From: CAZWUW01 sp964636895
GTDB taxonomy: Bacteria > Bacillota > Thermincolia > Thermincolales > CAZWUW01
Reading direction: 5' to 3'
DNA length: 13,226 nt
Assembly: GCA_964636895.1 (NCBI GenBank)
Contig: CAZWUW010000078.1
Location: 1-13,226 of the forward strand
Below, piece by piece: positions 1 to 5,600 of the stretch (the stretch's first letter is position 1; each line of letters opens with the position of its first letter). A program made the position numbers and the translations under genes. The notes under the pieces were generated by a model. It saw only the letters and a list, made by a program, of their open reading frames with translations. It did not search any database and had not been told where the DNA came from.

Positions 1-1
1 C

Positions 2-997
2 AACAAGGAAGCCGAGGCCAAATTTAAAGAAGCGGCGGAAGCTTATGACGTCTTGTCCGACCAGCAGAAAAGGGCCCAATATGACCAGTTTGGTCACGCT
101 GCTACCGACGGCCAGGGTTTTGGTGGTGGCTTTAACGGGGCTGACTTCGGCGGTATCGGTGATATCTTTGAAATGTTTTTTGGCGGCGGCCAACGCCGGC
201 AGGGGCCGATGAAGGGTGCCGACCTCAAATTCAATATGGACATTACTTTTGAAGAGGCTGCATTTGGCCTGGAAAAGGACATTGAAGTGCCCCGCCAGGA
301 GCAATGTGATACCTGCAAGGGTTCCGGCGCGGCGCCGGGCACTTCCCCGAAAACCTGCCAGCACTGCAGTGGTTCCGGGCAGGTGCAGTATACGCAAAAC
401 ACCCCTTTTGGCCGCTTTGTGCAGTCCCGGACCTGTGAAATATGTCGCGGGGCAGGTAAAATCGTTGAACAGCCCTGTCCCAAATGCCGGGGGCGGGGGA
501 TGATGCGCATTACCAGAAAGATCCATGTTAAAATACCGGGCGGCGTGGATACCGGTTCCCGGCTGCGGGTATCCGGTGAAGGGGAACTCGGTGAAAAAGG
601 CGGCGCGCCCGGGGACTTATATATTTATTTGCGCGTAAAACCACACAAAATATTTCAACGGGATGGCAATGACGTTATTATAGAAATACCGGTTTCATTT
701 CCTCAGGCCGCCCTGGGAGACGAGATTGAAGTCCCCACCTTGGATGGCAAAGTGCAGTTAAAAGTGCCGGAAGGCACTCAGTCCGGCACCTTTTTCCGCA
801 TTAAGGGCAAAGGTATACCTGACCTGCATGGCTATGGCCGGGGTGACCAGCATGTTAAACTGGTAATCGTTACCCCCAAAAAACTGACCGAAGAGCAAAA
901 GGATTTGCTCCGCAAATATGCCGCTGCCTTTGGTGACCAGCCTGTTGGGGTAGAGAAGGGCTTTATTGAAAAAATGAAAGACGCCTTTATAGGCTAA
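2..997 (+). CDS. dnaJ: Chaperone DnaJ (Hsp40), 5' end outside window
   Basis: Co-chaperone that delivers unfolded clients to DnaK and stimulates its ATPase in the cytoplasm. The open frame runs from base 2 with no start in the window; 331 residues are visible, so about 45 N-terminal residues, including the J-domain HPD motif, lie upstream. Visible in order: the end of the J domain (AYDVLSDQQKRAQYDQFGH), a Gly/Phe-rich stretch (FGGGFNG, FFGGG), and four zinc-finger repeats of CxxCxGxG type (CDTCKGSG, CQHCSGSG, CEICRGAG, CPKCRGRG) at fragment residues about 102-169. The C-terminal substrate-binding domains follow (GDLYIYLRVKPHKIFQRDGNDV). This is a type I DnaJ. An in-frame TTG at 53 is internal to the J domain and is not the start. 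prmA follows after 15 bases, as in B. subtilis. Any hrcA/CIRCE heat-shock control would lie upstream and cannot be seen. Confidence 0.97.
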   Translation, partial: NKEAEAKFKEAAEAYDVLSDQQKRAQYDQFGHAATDGQGFGGGFNGADFGGIGDIFEMFFGGGQRRQGPMKGADLKFNMDITFEEAAFGLEKDIEVPRQEQCDTCKGSGAAPGTSPKTCQHCSGSGQVQYTQNTPFGRFVQSRTCEICRGAGKIVEQPCPKCRGRGMMRITRKIHVKIPGGVDTGSRLRVSGEGELGEKGGAPGDLYIYLRVKPHKIFQRDGNDVIIEIPVSFPQAALGDEIEVPTLDGKVQLKVPEGTQSGTFFRIKGKGIPDLHGYGRGDQHVKLVIVTPKKLTEEQKDLLRKYAAAFGDQPVGVEKGFIEKMKDAFIG

Positions 998-1012
998 GCG
1001 GGAGGCATCCTG

Positions 1013-1948
1013 ATGAAATGGCAGCAAATTACCGTTAGGGCGGATAAATTAGCAGTAGAAGCAGTTGCCGACATGTTTCAGGAAATAGGCGCCGGAGGTG
1101 CTGTGATTGAAGACCCGGATACAGTCAGGGCAATGATTGCGGCTAATGTTTGGGATGCCTATGCCTTTCCGGAGGAGTTTTTAAAGCTGGAAGGGGTTTT
1201 GGTCAGGGCTTACCTGCCGGTTAATGATGAACTGTCATTCCGTCTGGCGGCTGTTCGGGATTGGCTTAACACCTTTAACCGGGAAATGCCGGACAGTATC
1301 CGGGAAGTAGATTTTACCGAGGTTGCGGAGGAAGACTGGGCAAATTCATGGAAAAAATATTATAAGCCTGTCCGGATAGGTCAGCGTCTTGTGGTTAAAC
1401 CTACCTGGGAGGCTTATGGGGCCCGGCCGGGGGACCTGATTATCGAACTTGACCCCGGTATGGCTTTTGGTACAGGCACCCACCCTACTACTGTGATGTG
1501 TCTGGAAGTGCTGGAGCGGTATGTTTTTGCCGGCGCCAGGGTTTATGATGTAGGGACAGGTTCCGGTATTTTGGCTGTAGCTGCCGCCAAATTGGGTGCC
1601 GGTTACGTTAAGGCTATGGATATTGACGCGGTGGCTGTTACCGCTACCGGTCAAAATGTGGCGGACAACGGAGTGGCAGGCCTGGTAGAGGTGTGGCGGA
1701 ACGACCTGTTAAAGGGCATTACCGAAACGGCTGATATTATTATTGCCAACATAGTGGCGGACGTGATTTTAAAAGTCAGTCCCGATGCTGCCGGATTACT
1801 CAAGACCGGCGGGATATATATTACCTCTGGGATAATTGCCTCCCGGGCAGAGGAGATTGCCGGGCAGCTTACACAGCTTGGGTTCCGCCTGCAAGAGAAA
1901 AAAACGGAAAAAGAATGGGCGCTTTTCGTGGCTGTTAAGGAGGTTTAA
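1013..1948 (+). CDS. prmA: Ribosomal protein L11 methyltransferase PrmA
   Basis: SAM-dependent enzyme that trimethylates ribosomal protein L11 in the cytoplasm. The 311 residues match the usual family length. The N-terminal part (about 1-120) corresponds to the L11-recognition domain. The catalytic Rossmann domain shows the family signature DPGMAFGTGTHPTT from residue 147, the SAM-binding loop VYDVGTGSGILAVAAAKLGA from 177, the acidic residue after strand 2 in AMDID, and NIVADV from 246 in the motif IV position. The loop reads GTGSG rather than the commoner GCGSG, a harmless variation. The ATG start is preceded by GGGAGG at 1000-1005. It is co-transcribed with dnaJ upstream and rsmE downstream, an arrangement kept widely in Firmicutes. 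Identification is by motif and context and is close to certain. Confidence 0.96.
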   Translation: MKWQQITVRADKLAVEAVADMFQEIGAGGAVIEDPDTVRAMIAANVWDAYAFPEEFLKLEGVLVRAYLPVNDELSFRLAAVRDWLNTFNREMPDSIREVDFTEVAEEDWANSWKKYYKPVRIGQRLVVKPTWEAYGARPGDLIIELDPGMAFGTGTHPTTVMCLEVLERYVFAGARVYDVGTGSGILAVAAAKLGAGYVKAMDIDAVAVTATGQNVADNGVAGLVEVWRNDLLKGITETADIIIANIVADVILKVSPDAAGLLKTGGIYITSGIIASRAEEIAGQLTQLGFRLQEKKTEKEWALFVAVKEV

Positions 1949-1951
1949 TTA

Positions 1952-2737
1952 ATGGCCCGTTTTTTTGTTTCACCGGAACAGGTGCAGGGCAACCGGATCA
2001 CCGTTACCGGACCGGATGTTCGACATATTGGCCGGGTATTGCGGATGGAGCCGGGCGATAGCATAACCTGCATTGATGGGAGCGGCCGGGAATTAACAGC
2101 GTTGATTACGGAAATAGATAGTACTAAAGTTGTTTCTGAAATTGTCGGTGCCGGCCAGTCGCTGGCAGAACCACCGGTCAGGGTGACCCTGTGTCAGGGT
2201 TTCCCCAAAGGCGAGAAAATGGAATTGATTATTCAGAAATGCTGTGAATTGGGCGTGCACCGGATTATTCCCGTTAACTGTGCCCGTACCGTGGTACAGT
2301 TGGATGAAAAAAAAGCCGGCCAGCGACAGGTTAGATGGCAGCGGGTGGCGGCTGAAGCGGCTAAACAAGCCCGGCGAGGCATTGTTCCACAGGTGGCGGC
2401 GCTTACTGATTTTGCCGCTGCCCTGCAACAAGTGCCGTCAGGCGCATTGGCGATATTGCCCTGGGAAGAAGAGGGACAAGTCGGGCTGCGGGCGATGTTC
2501 TCCGTGTCCTCCGGCGTTCCTGCCGGAGGACACGGGGCGCAGGGCGCAGCGGTTGCCCCTATTGACGAAGTCTGGGTCTTTATCGGCCCGGAAGGCGGGT
2601 TTACCGCAGCTGAGGCTAACCAGGCCCGGCAAGCCGGTTGCCGCACCGTTACCTTAGGTCCTCGGATTTTGCGTACGGAGACTGCCGCCATTGCCATGCT
2701 GGCAGTTGTCATGTATGAGTTGGGGGACTTGGGTTAG
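1952..2737 (+). CDS. rsmE: 16S rRNA (uracil-1498-N3)-methyltransferase RsmE
   Basis: SPOUT-class methyltransferase that modifies U1498 of 16S rRNA in the assembled small subunit. The N-terminal PUA-like region (about 1-70: MARFFVSPEQV, VLRMEPGDSITCIDGSG) precedes the knotted catalytic domain, with QGFPKGEKMELIIQKCCELG around residues 83-102, IGPEGGF at 211-217 and LGPRILRTETAAIA from 235, the cofactor-binding knot. The ATG lies 3 bases after the prmA stop, and its ribosome site TAAGGAGG (1936-1943) is inside the end of prmA, so the two are probably translationally coupled. Oddity: between PWEEE (170-174) and the conserved VFIGPEGG there is a Gly/Ala/Ser-rich insertion of about 20 residues, encoded over a perfect 14-bp inverted repeat. 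The insertion keeps the frame, so the enzyme is probably functional. Confidence 0.95.
   Translation: MARFFVSPEQVQGNRITVTGPDVRHIGRVLRMEPGDSITCIDGSGRELTALITEIDSTKVVSEIVGAGQSLAEPPVRVTLCQGFPKGEKMELIIQKCCELGVHRIIPVNCARTVVQLDEKKAGQRQVRWQRVAAEAAKQARRGIVPQVAALTDFAAALQQVPSGALAILPWEEEGQVGLRAMFSVSSGVPAGGHGAQGAAVAPIDEVWVFIGPEGGFTAAEANQARQAGCRTVTLGPRILRTETAAIAMLAVVMYELGDLG
2502..2535. repeat. Perfect 14-bp inverted repeat within rsmE
   Basis: CCGTGTCCTCCGGC (2502-2515) and GCCGGAGGACACGG (2522-2535) are exact reverse complements separated by the 6-base loop GTTCCT. It lies in frame inside rsmE and encodes most of a low-complexity Ser/Gly/Ala insertion (about residues 184-195) in a spot where RsmE proteins normally have a short loop. 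It resembles a small palindromic element tolerated inside a coding sequence. No second copy occurs in this window. Confidence 0.8.
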
Positions 2738-2769
2738 TCATTAGTTTAGATTTTAGTCTGTACCGGTTT

Positions 2770-2774
2770 GGAGG
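2770..2774 (+). promoter_or_regulatory. Ribosome binding site that sets the mtaB start
   Basis: GGAGG lies 8 bases before the TTG at 2783, the ideal distance. The upstream in-frame TTG at 2768 overlaps this ribosome site itself and has no ribosome site of its own, so 2783 is preferred as the start. The ATG at 2775 is out of frame. Confidence 0.7.
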
Positions 2775-2782
2775 ATGGCGCC

Positions 2783-4126
2783 TTGCCAAAAGCGGCTATA
2801 TACACCCTCGGGTGCAAAGTAAACCAATACGAAAGTGAAGCCCTGGCCGGACTATTTCGCCAAGCCGGCTATGAGACCGTAGACTTTAAGGATTGTGCCG
2901 ATGTTTATGTTGTCAACACCTGTACCGTGACACATCTAGGTGACCGCAAATCCCGGCAGATGATCCGGCGGGCTGTCAGGAATAATCCTGATGCCGTGGT
3001 GGCAGTTACCGGTTGCTATGCCCAGACCGCCCCCGGTGAAGTGCTGCAAATACCCGGTGTGGATATTGTGGTGGGTACCGGGGATCGGCACCGGCTGCCT
3101 GAACTGGTCGGGGAAGCACGGCAATCAAGGGTGCCCATCAATGCTGTGGGCGACATTATGCAGGCCGCCGAGTTTGCAGAAATGCCCATACCTGATTACG
3201 AGTCCCGTACCCGGGCCTATATCAAAATCCAGGAAGGCTGCAGCAACTTTTGTACCTACTGCATTGTGCCATATGCCCGCGGGCCGCTGCGCAGCAGACC
3301 GGCGGAACGGGTGCTGGGCGAAGCGGCACATTTTATTAAAGCCGGTTTTCGAGAAATCGTTCTTGCTGGTATTCATACCGGTGCTTACGGTTTTGACCGG
3401 GGCGAAGGCCGGAACCTGGCCGGGTTAGTGCATAAAGTTGCCCGCTTGCCGGGTCTGCAGCGGCTTCGGCTGAGCTCCATTGAACCAATGGATATCACTT
3501 TTGACCTTATCGATATGATTGCCGAAAACCCCGTGATTTGCCGGCATGTACACATCCCCCTGCAGAGCGGTGACGACACAATCCTGCAAAAAATGAACCG
3601 GCACTATACCGCCGGCGAATTTGCCCGGCTGGTGGCGGCAGTTAGAGACCGTGTTCCAGGTGTGGCAGTGACTACCGATATTATGGTTGGTTTTCCGGGG
3701 GAGACGGACGAGCTATTTGAAAACTCTTATCAATTTATAAAAGCCCTGGGCTTTGCCGGGGTGCATATTTTCAAGTATTCCCCGCGCCGGGGGACGCCGG
3801 CGGCGGGTTTTCCGGCGCAGGTAGTGCCGGGGCAGAAGGAGGAACGTAGTCAGCGCCTGATTGAATTGGGGGCCGAGATGGCCCGGATTTTTGCGGAAAA
3901 ATTTCTCGGCGTTACTACGGATGTTTTGGTGGAGCAGCGACACGGGCAGCAGAGTAAGCTCTATGAAGGTTTAACTGACAACTACCTGCGGGTGCTTCTG
4001 CCGGGCAATGAAGATATGCGTGGGCGGTTTATCCCGGTGCGGCTGGAAAGGGTTAAAGGGGAGTATTTGTTAGGAATAGTAAATAAATTAGCCTCAGCAG
4101 GCGAATCCCGGCAGGAATATCCTTGA
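2783..4126 (+). CDS. mtaB: tRNA methylthiotransferase MtaB (t6A37 to ms2t6A37)
   Basis: Radical-SAM enzyme that adds a methylthio group to the modified adenosine at tRNA position 37 (YqeV in B. subtilis). From the TTG at 2783 the protein has 447 residues, normal for the family. The N-terminal UPF0004 domain carries the three cysteines of the auxiliary iron-sulfur cluster: Cys11 (TLGCKVNQYES), Cys47 (VNTCTVT) and Cys78 (TGCYAQ). The radical-SAM cluster motif is Cys153-x3-Cys157-x2-Cys160 (GCSNFCTYCIVPYARG). A TRAM-like RNA-binding tail ends the protein (RFIPVRLERVKGEYLLGIV). TLGCKVNQYE and IHTGAYG favour MtaB over MiaB or RimO. A longer form from a TTG at 2768 is possible but less likely. It lies 45 bases after rsmE with no promoter that I can see, so it is probably in the dnaJ-prmA-rsmE unit. 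Confidence 0.94.
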   Translation: MPKAAIYTLGCKVNQYESEALAGLFRQAGYETVDFKDCADVYVVNTCTVTHLGDRKSRQMIRRAVRNNPDAVVAVTGCYAQTAPGEVLQIPGVDIVVGTGDRHRLPELVGEARQSRVPINAVGDIMQAAEFAEMPIPDYESRTRAYIKIQEGCSNFCTYCIVPYARGPLRSRPAERVLGEAAHFIKAGFREIVLAGIHTGAYGFDRGEGRNLAGLVHKVARLPGLQRLRLSSIEPMDITFDLIDMIAENPVICRHVHIPLQSGDDTILQKMNRHYTAGEFARLVAAVRDRVPGVAVTTDIMVGFPGETDELFENSYQFIKALGFAGVHIFKYSPRRGTPAAGFPAQVVPGQKEERSQRLIELGAEMARIFAEKFLGVTTDVLVEQRHGQQSKLYEGLTDNYLRVLLPGNEDMRGRFIPVRLERVKGEYLLGIVNKLASAGESRQEYP

Positions 4127-4139
4127 TTTCGTCGAATAC
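4111..4139 (+). promoter_or_regulatory. Sigma-H-like promoter upstream of the HIT gene
   Basis: The -35 element GCAGGAATA (4111-4119) fits RNAGGAWWW exactly. An 11-base spacer follows, then GTCGAATAC (4131-4139), which fits the -10 consensus RNNGAATWW except at the last base. It overlaps the last codons of mtaB and would start transcription near 4146, before the HIT ribosome site. A second site with the same layout and spacing lies at 5418-5446. The consensus is from B. subtilis sigma-H. The match is seen; use in vivo is inference. Confidence 0.6.
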
Positions 4140-4192
4140 AAAGAATTCATATCAATAATGCCTGATATTCTCCGGCAAGGAGGTGCATAAAA

Positions 4193-4534
4193 TTGCAAGA
4201 TTGTATCTTTTGTAAAATTGTCAGAAAAGAAATTCCCAGTCAGGTGGTTTACGAAGATGACCGCATCCTGGCTTTCAAAGACATAAACCCGCTGGCGCCG
4301 GTGCATGTTTTGCTTATCCCCAAGGAACATATAACAAATGTCCTGGAGCTCAACGAGTCCAACGTTGATATTATTGGCCATATCCATCTTACGGCCAATA
4401 AACTGGCTAGGGAGTTCGGCATTGCGGAACAGGGTTTCCGCATTGTCACCAACTGCAATAAGGAAGGTGGCCAGATTATTTTTCACCTGCACTATCATCT
4501 TATTGGCGGTGAGGAACTGCGTAATTTTGCTTGA
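4193..4534 (+). CDS. HIT-family (HINT-like) nucleotide hydrolase
   Basis: Small cytoplasmic histidine-triad protein of 113 residues. Members hydrolyse purine nucleoside phosphoramidates or related AMP conjugates through an AMP-histidine intermediate; the physiological substrate here is unknown. The signature HxHxHxx is present as His98-Leu-His100-Tyr-His102 (FHLHYHLIGG), His100 being the usual nucleophile position. The N terminus has the Cys4-x2-Cys7 pair (CIFCKIV) of zinc-binding HINT forms, and FKDINPLAPVHVLLIPKEHI is the typical core. The start is TTG with AAGGAGGT (4177-4184) 8 bases before it. It lies 66 bases after mtaB behind a sigma-H-like promoter, and is followed by the separate rpsU promoter with no hairpin terminator visible between. 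Confidence 0.94.
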   Translation: MQDCIFCKIVRKEIPSQVVYEDDRILAFKDINPLAPVHVLLIPKEHITNVLELNESNVDIIGHIHLTANKLAREFGIAEQGFRIVTNCNKEGGQIIFHLHYHLIGGEELRNFA

Positions 4535-4553
4535 TAGTAATTTTGTTTGGCGG

Positions 4554-4583
4554 TTGACACTCTTTGGGATTATGATGTATAAT
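4554..4583 (+). promoter_or_regulatory. Consensus sigma-A promoter for rpsU-yqeY
   Basis: A perfect -35 TTGACA (4554-4559) and a perfect -10 TATAAT (4578-4583) are separated by 18 bases. Transcription would start near 4590, giving an rpsU leader of about 100 bases. This is the strongest promoter by sequence in the window, as expected for a ribosomal protein gene. Confidence 0.88.
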
Positions 4584-4617
4584 TAATGATGTGTAATTTT
4601 ACCCCATAGTGCCCTTG

Positions 4618-4660
4618 CAATGATGACACTAGGAGTCATAGCTTAGCCCCGGCATCATTG
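4618..4660 (+). promoter_or_regulatory. Structured rpsU leader with two competing hairpins
   Basis: CAATGATG (4618-4625) can pair with CATCATTG (4653-4660), an 8-bp stem ending 8 bases before the rpsU ribosome site. The alternative ATGAC (4623-4627) with GTCAT (4635-4639), loop ACTAGGA, shares bases 4623-4625, so only one of the two can form fully. It may be a feedback element for S21. I recognise no known leader family. Confidence 0.4.
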
Positions 4661-4687
4661 TCAGTAGCGGAGGGAGGGATAGACGAG

Positions 4688-4864
4688 ATGTCAGAAGTAA
4701 AAGTCGGAAAAAACGAAACTCTGGATAGTGCCATCAGACGGTTTAAAAAATCTTGCCAAAAATCCGGTGTATTATCGGAAGTCAGAAAGCGTGAACATTA
4801 CGAGAAGCCGAGCGTCAAGAGAAAGAAAAAGTCTGAGGCGGCCAGAAAGAGAAAATTTCACTAA
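4688..4864 (+). CDS. rpsU: 30S ribosomal protein S21
   Basis: Small-subunit ribosomal protein located near the anti-Shine-Dalgarno end of 16S rRNA. From the ATG at 4688 it has 58 residues, standard for S21. The sequence is typical: MSEVKVGKNETLDSAIRRFK at the N terminus, a central KSCQKSGVLSEVRKREHYEKP, and a strongly basic tail (SVKRKKKSEAARKRKFH). The ribosome site is the GGAGGGAGGG run at 4669-4678, 9 bases upstream. An in-frame TTG at 4658 would add ten residues but lies before that ribosome site and has no family support. It is first in a two-gene unit with yqeY, an order shared with B. subtilis. Confidence 0.97.
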   Translation: MSEVKVGKNETLDSAIRRFKKSCQKSGVLSEVRKREHYEKPSVKRKKKSEAARKRKFH

Positions 4865-4876
4865 GGGGGAATTTTC

Positions 4877-5326
4877 ATGTCCCTTAAGGACAGGCTGACC
4901 GAAGATATGAAAGCCGCGATGAAGGAAAAAGCAAGCGGCAAACTAAAACTTTCGGTTATCCGTATGGCCCGTGCGGCCATTAAGAATATAGAAATTGATA
5001 AAAAAAAGGAGCTTTCCGACGAAGAAGTGGTTGAAATCATTGCCAGGGAAGTTAAACAGCGGCGGGATGCCACGGAAGAATACCGGAAAGCCGGTCGTCA
5101 GGATATAGTGGATACGCTCCAGGAAGAAATCAACGTGCTTATGACATATCTCCCGGAACAGCTATCCGAAGATAAAATTCGCACTCTGGTAAAAGAAGTC
5201 ATTGCAGAAGTACAACCCCAGAGTCCGAAGGACATGGGGAAAGTAATGGGGAAACTGATGCCGCAGGTCAAAGGCAAAGCTGACGGTAAACTGGTTAATG
5301 AAATCGTAAAAGAATTATTAGGTTAA
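4877..5326 (+). CDS. yqeY: GatB/YqeY domain protein
   Basis: Cytoplasmic protein of 149 residues, helical throughout, related to the C-terminal tRNA-binding domain of GatB (the amidotransferase subunit that makes Gln-tRNA and Asn-tRNA). A free-standing role has not been firmly shown; tRNA or ribosome association is the usual suggestion. Family features are visible: MSLKDRLTEDMKAAMKEKAS at the N terminus, LSVIRMARAAIKNIEIDKKKELSDEEVVEIIAREVKQRRDA in the middle and YLPEQLSEDKIRTLVKEVI followed by PKDMGKVMGKLMPQVKGKADGKLVNEIV at the end. The ATG follows a purine-rich site (AAGGGGGAA, 4863-4871). It follows rpsU by 12 bases and ends just before an intrinsic terminator, so the unit closes here. 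Confidence 0.95.
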   Translation: MSLKDRLTEDMKAAMKEKASGKLKLSVIRMARAAIKNIEIDKKKELSDEEVVEIIAREVKQRRDATEEYRKAGRQDIVDTLQEEINVLMTYLPEQLSEDKIRTLVKEVIAEVQPQSPKDMGKVMGKLMPQVKGKADGKLVNEIVKELLG

Positions 5327-5330
5327 GAAC

Positions 5331-5360
5331 AAACCCGGTGCTAATAGCGCCGGGTTTCTT
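5331..5360 (+). terminator. Intrinsic terminator of rpsU-yqeY
   Basis: AAACCCGGTGC (5331-5341) pairs with GCGCCGGGTTT (5347-5357) around the 5-base loop TAATA, giving an 11-bp stem with one G-T wobble. A short, imperfect T-rich tail follows. It lies 4 bases after the yqeY stop. Confidence 0.85.
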
Positions 5361-5417
5361 GTCGGTAAAAGTCCGCAAAATAAAATCAAAAAACCTCACA
5401 AAATGACAATAAATACC

Positions 5418-5446
5418 AGAGGAATTTGCTCTGTAATGTCGAATAA
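5418..5446 (+). promoter_or_regulatory. Sigma-H-like promoter with overlapping 0A-box-like heptamer
   Basis: AGAGGAATT (5418-5426) fits RNAGGAWWW and GTCGAATAA (5438-5446) fits RNNGAATWW, with an 11-base spacer: a complete match to the B. subtilis sigma-H consensus. The -10 overlaps TGTCGAA (5437-5443), which is also the Spo0A box core. The predicted start near 5453 lies just before the riboswitch, so the RNA would carry the aptamer. Binding by sigma-H or Spo0A is inference. Confidence 0.65.
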
Positions 5447-5467
5447 CATGTAGCACAACCCAAAATA

Positions 5468-5578
5468 TGCCGAGTGTTATCTTTGATAACAGCGGGGGAC
5501 AACAATTTCGGGGTGAATTGCTTATTTTGAGCATAGGGTGACCTTTCCACCCGAACCCGTCAGCTAACCTCGTAGGCA
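5468..5578 (+). promoter_or_regulatory. Cyclic-di-AMP riboswitch (ydaO/yuaA class)
   Basis: The conserved ydaO-yuaA blocks are all present: AGCGGGGGAC at 5491-5500, CGGGGTGAAT at 5509-5518, and the hallmark CCGAACCCGTCAGCTAACCT at 5551-5570 followed by CGTAGGC. Supporting helices: TGCC (5468-5471) with GGCA (5575-5578) as P1; GTTATC/GATAAC hairpin (5476-5490); TGCTT/GAGCA (5519-5533); and GGGTG/CACCC (5536-5552). The class senses cyclic-di-AMP and often precedes cell-wall hydrolase and ion-transport genes, as here. Only 22 bases separate P1 from the start codon, with no terminator in between; the ribosome site AGAGAGG (5584-5590) follows directly. Confidence 0.93.
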
Positions 5579-5600
5579 GTAGAAAGAGAGGCTGAAATCA

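Noticed and set aside
94..510. 138-codon open frame on the minus strand opposite dnaJ
   Set aside because: Shadow of the dnaJ coding frame; the plus strand shows an unmistakable DnaJ with four zinc-finger repeats, and the antisense product has no recognisable domain.
2233..2712. 159-codon open frame on the minus strand opposite rsmE
   Set aside because: Shadow of rsmE caused by its GC-rich codons; low-complexity Ala/Pro/Thr product and no ribosome site.
3780..3825. GC-rich inverted-repeat-like stretch in mtaB
   Set aside because: It encodes the conserved SPRRGTPAA motif of methylthiotransferases, so codon constraint explains it.
4658..4687. TTG extension of rpsU by ten residues
   Set aside because: It lies upstream of the strong GGAGGGAGGG ribosome site and adds residues that S21 proteins lack; the ATG at 4688 is correct.
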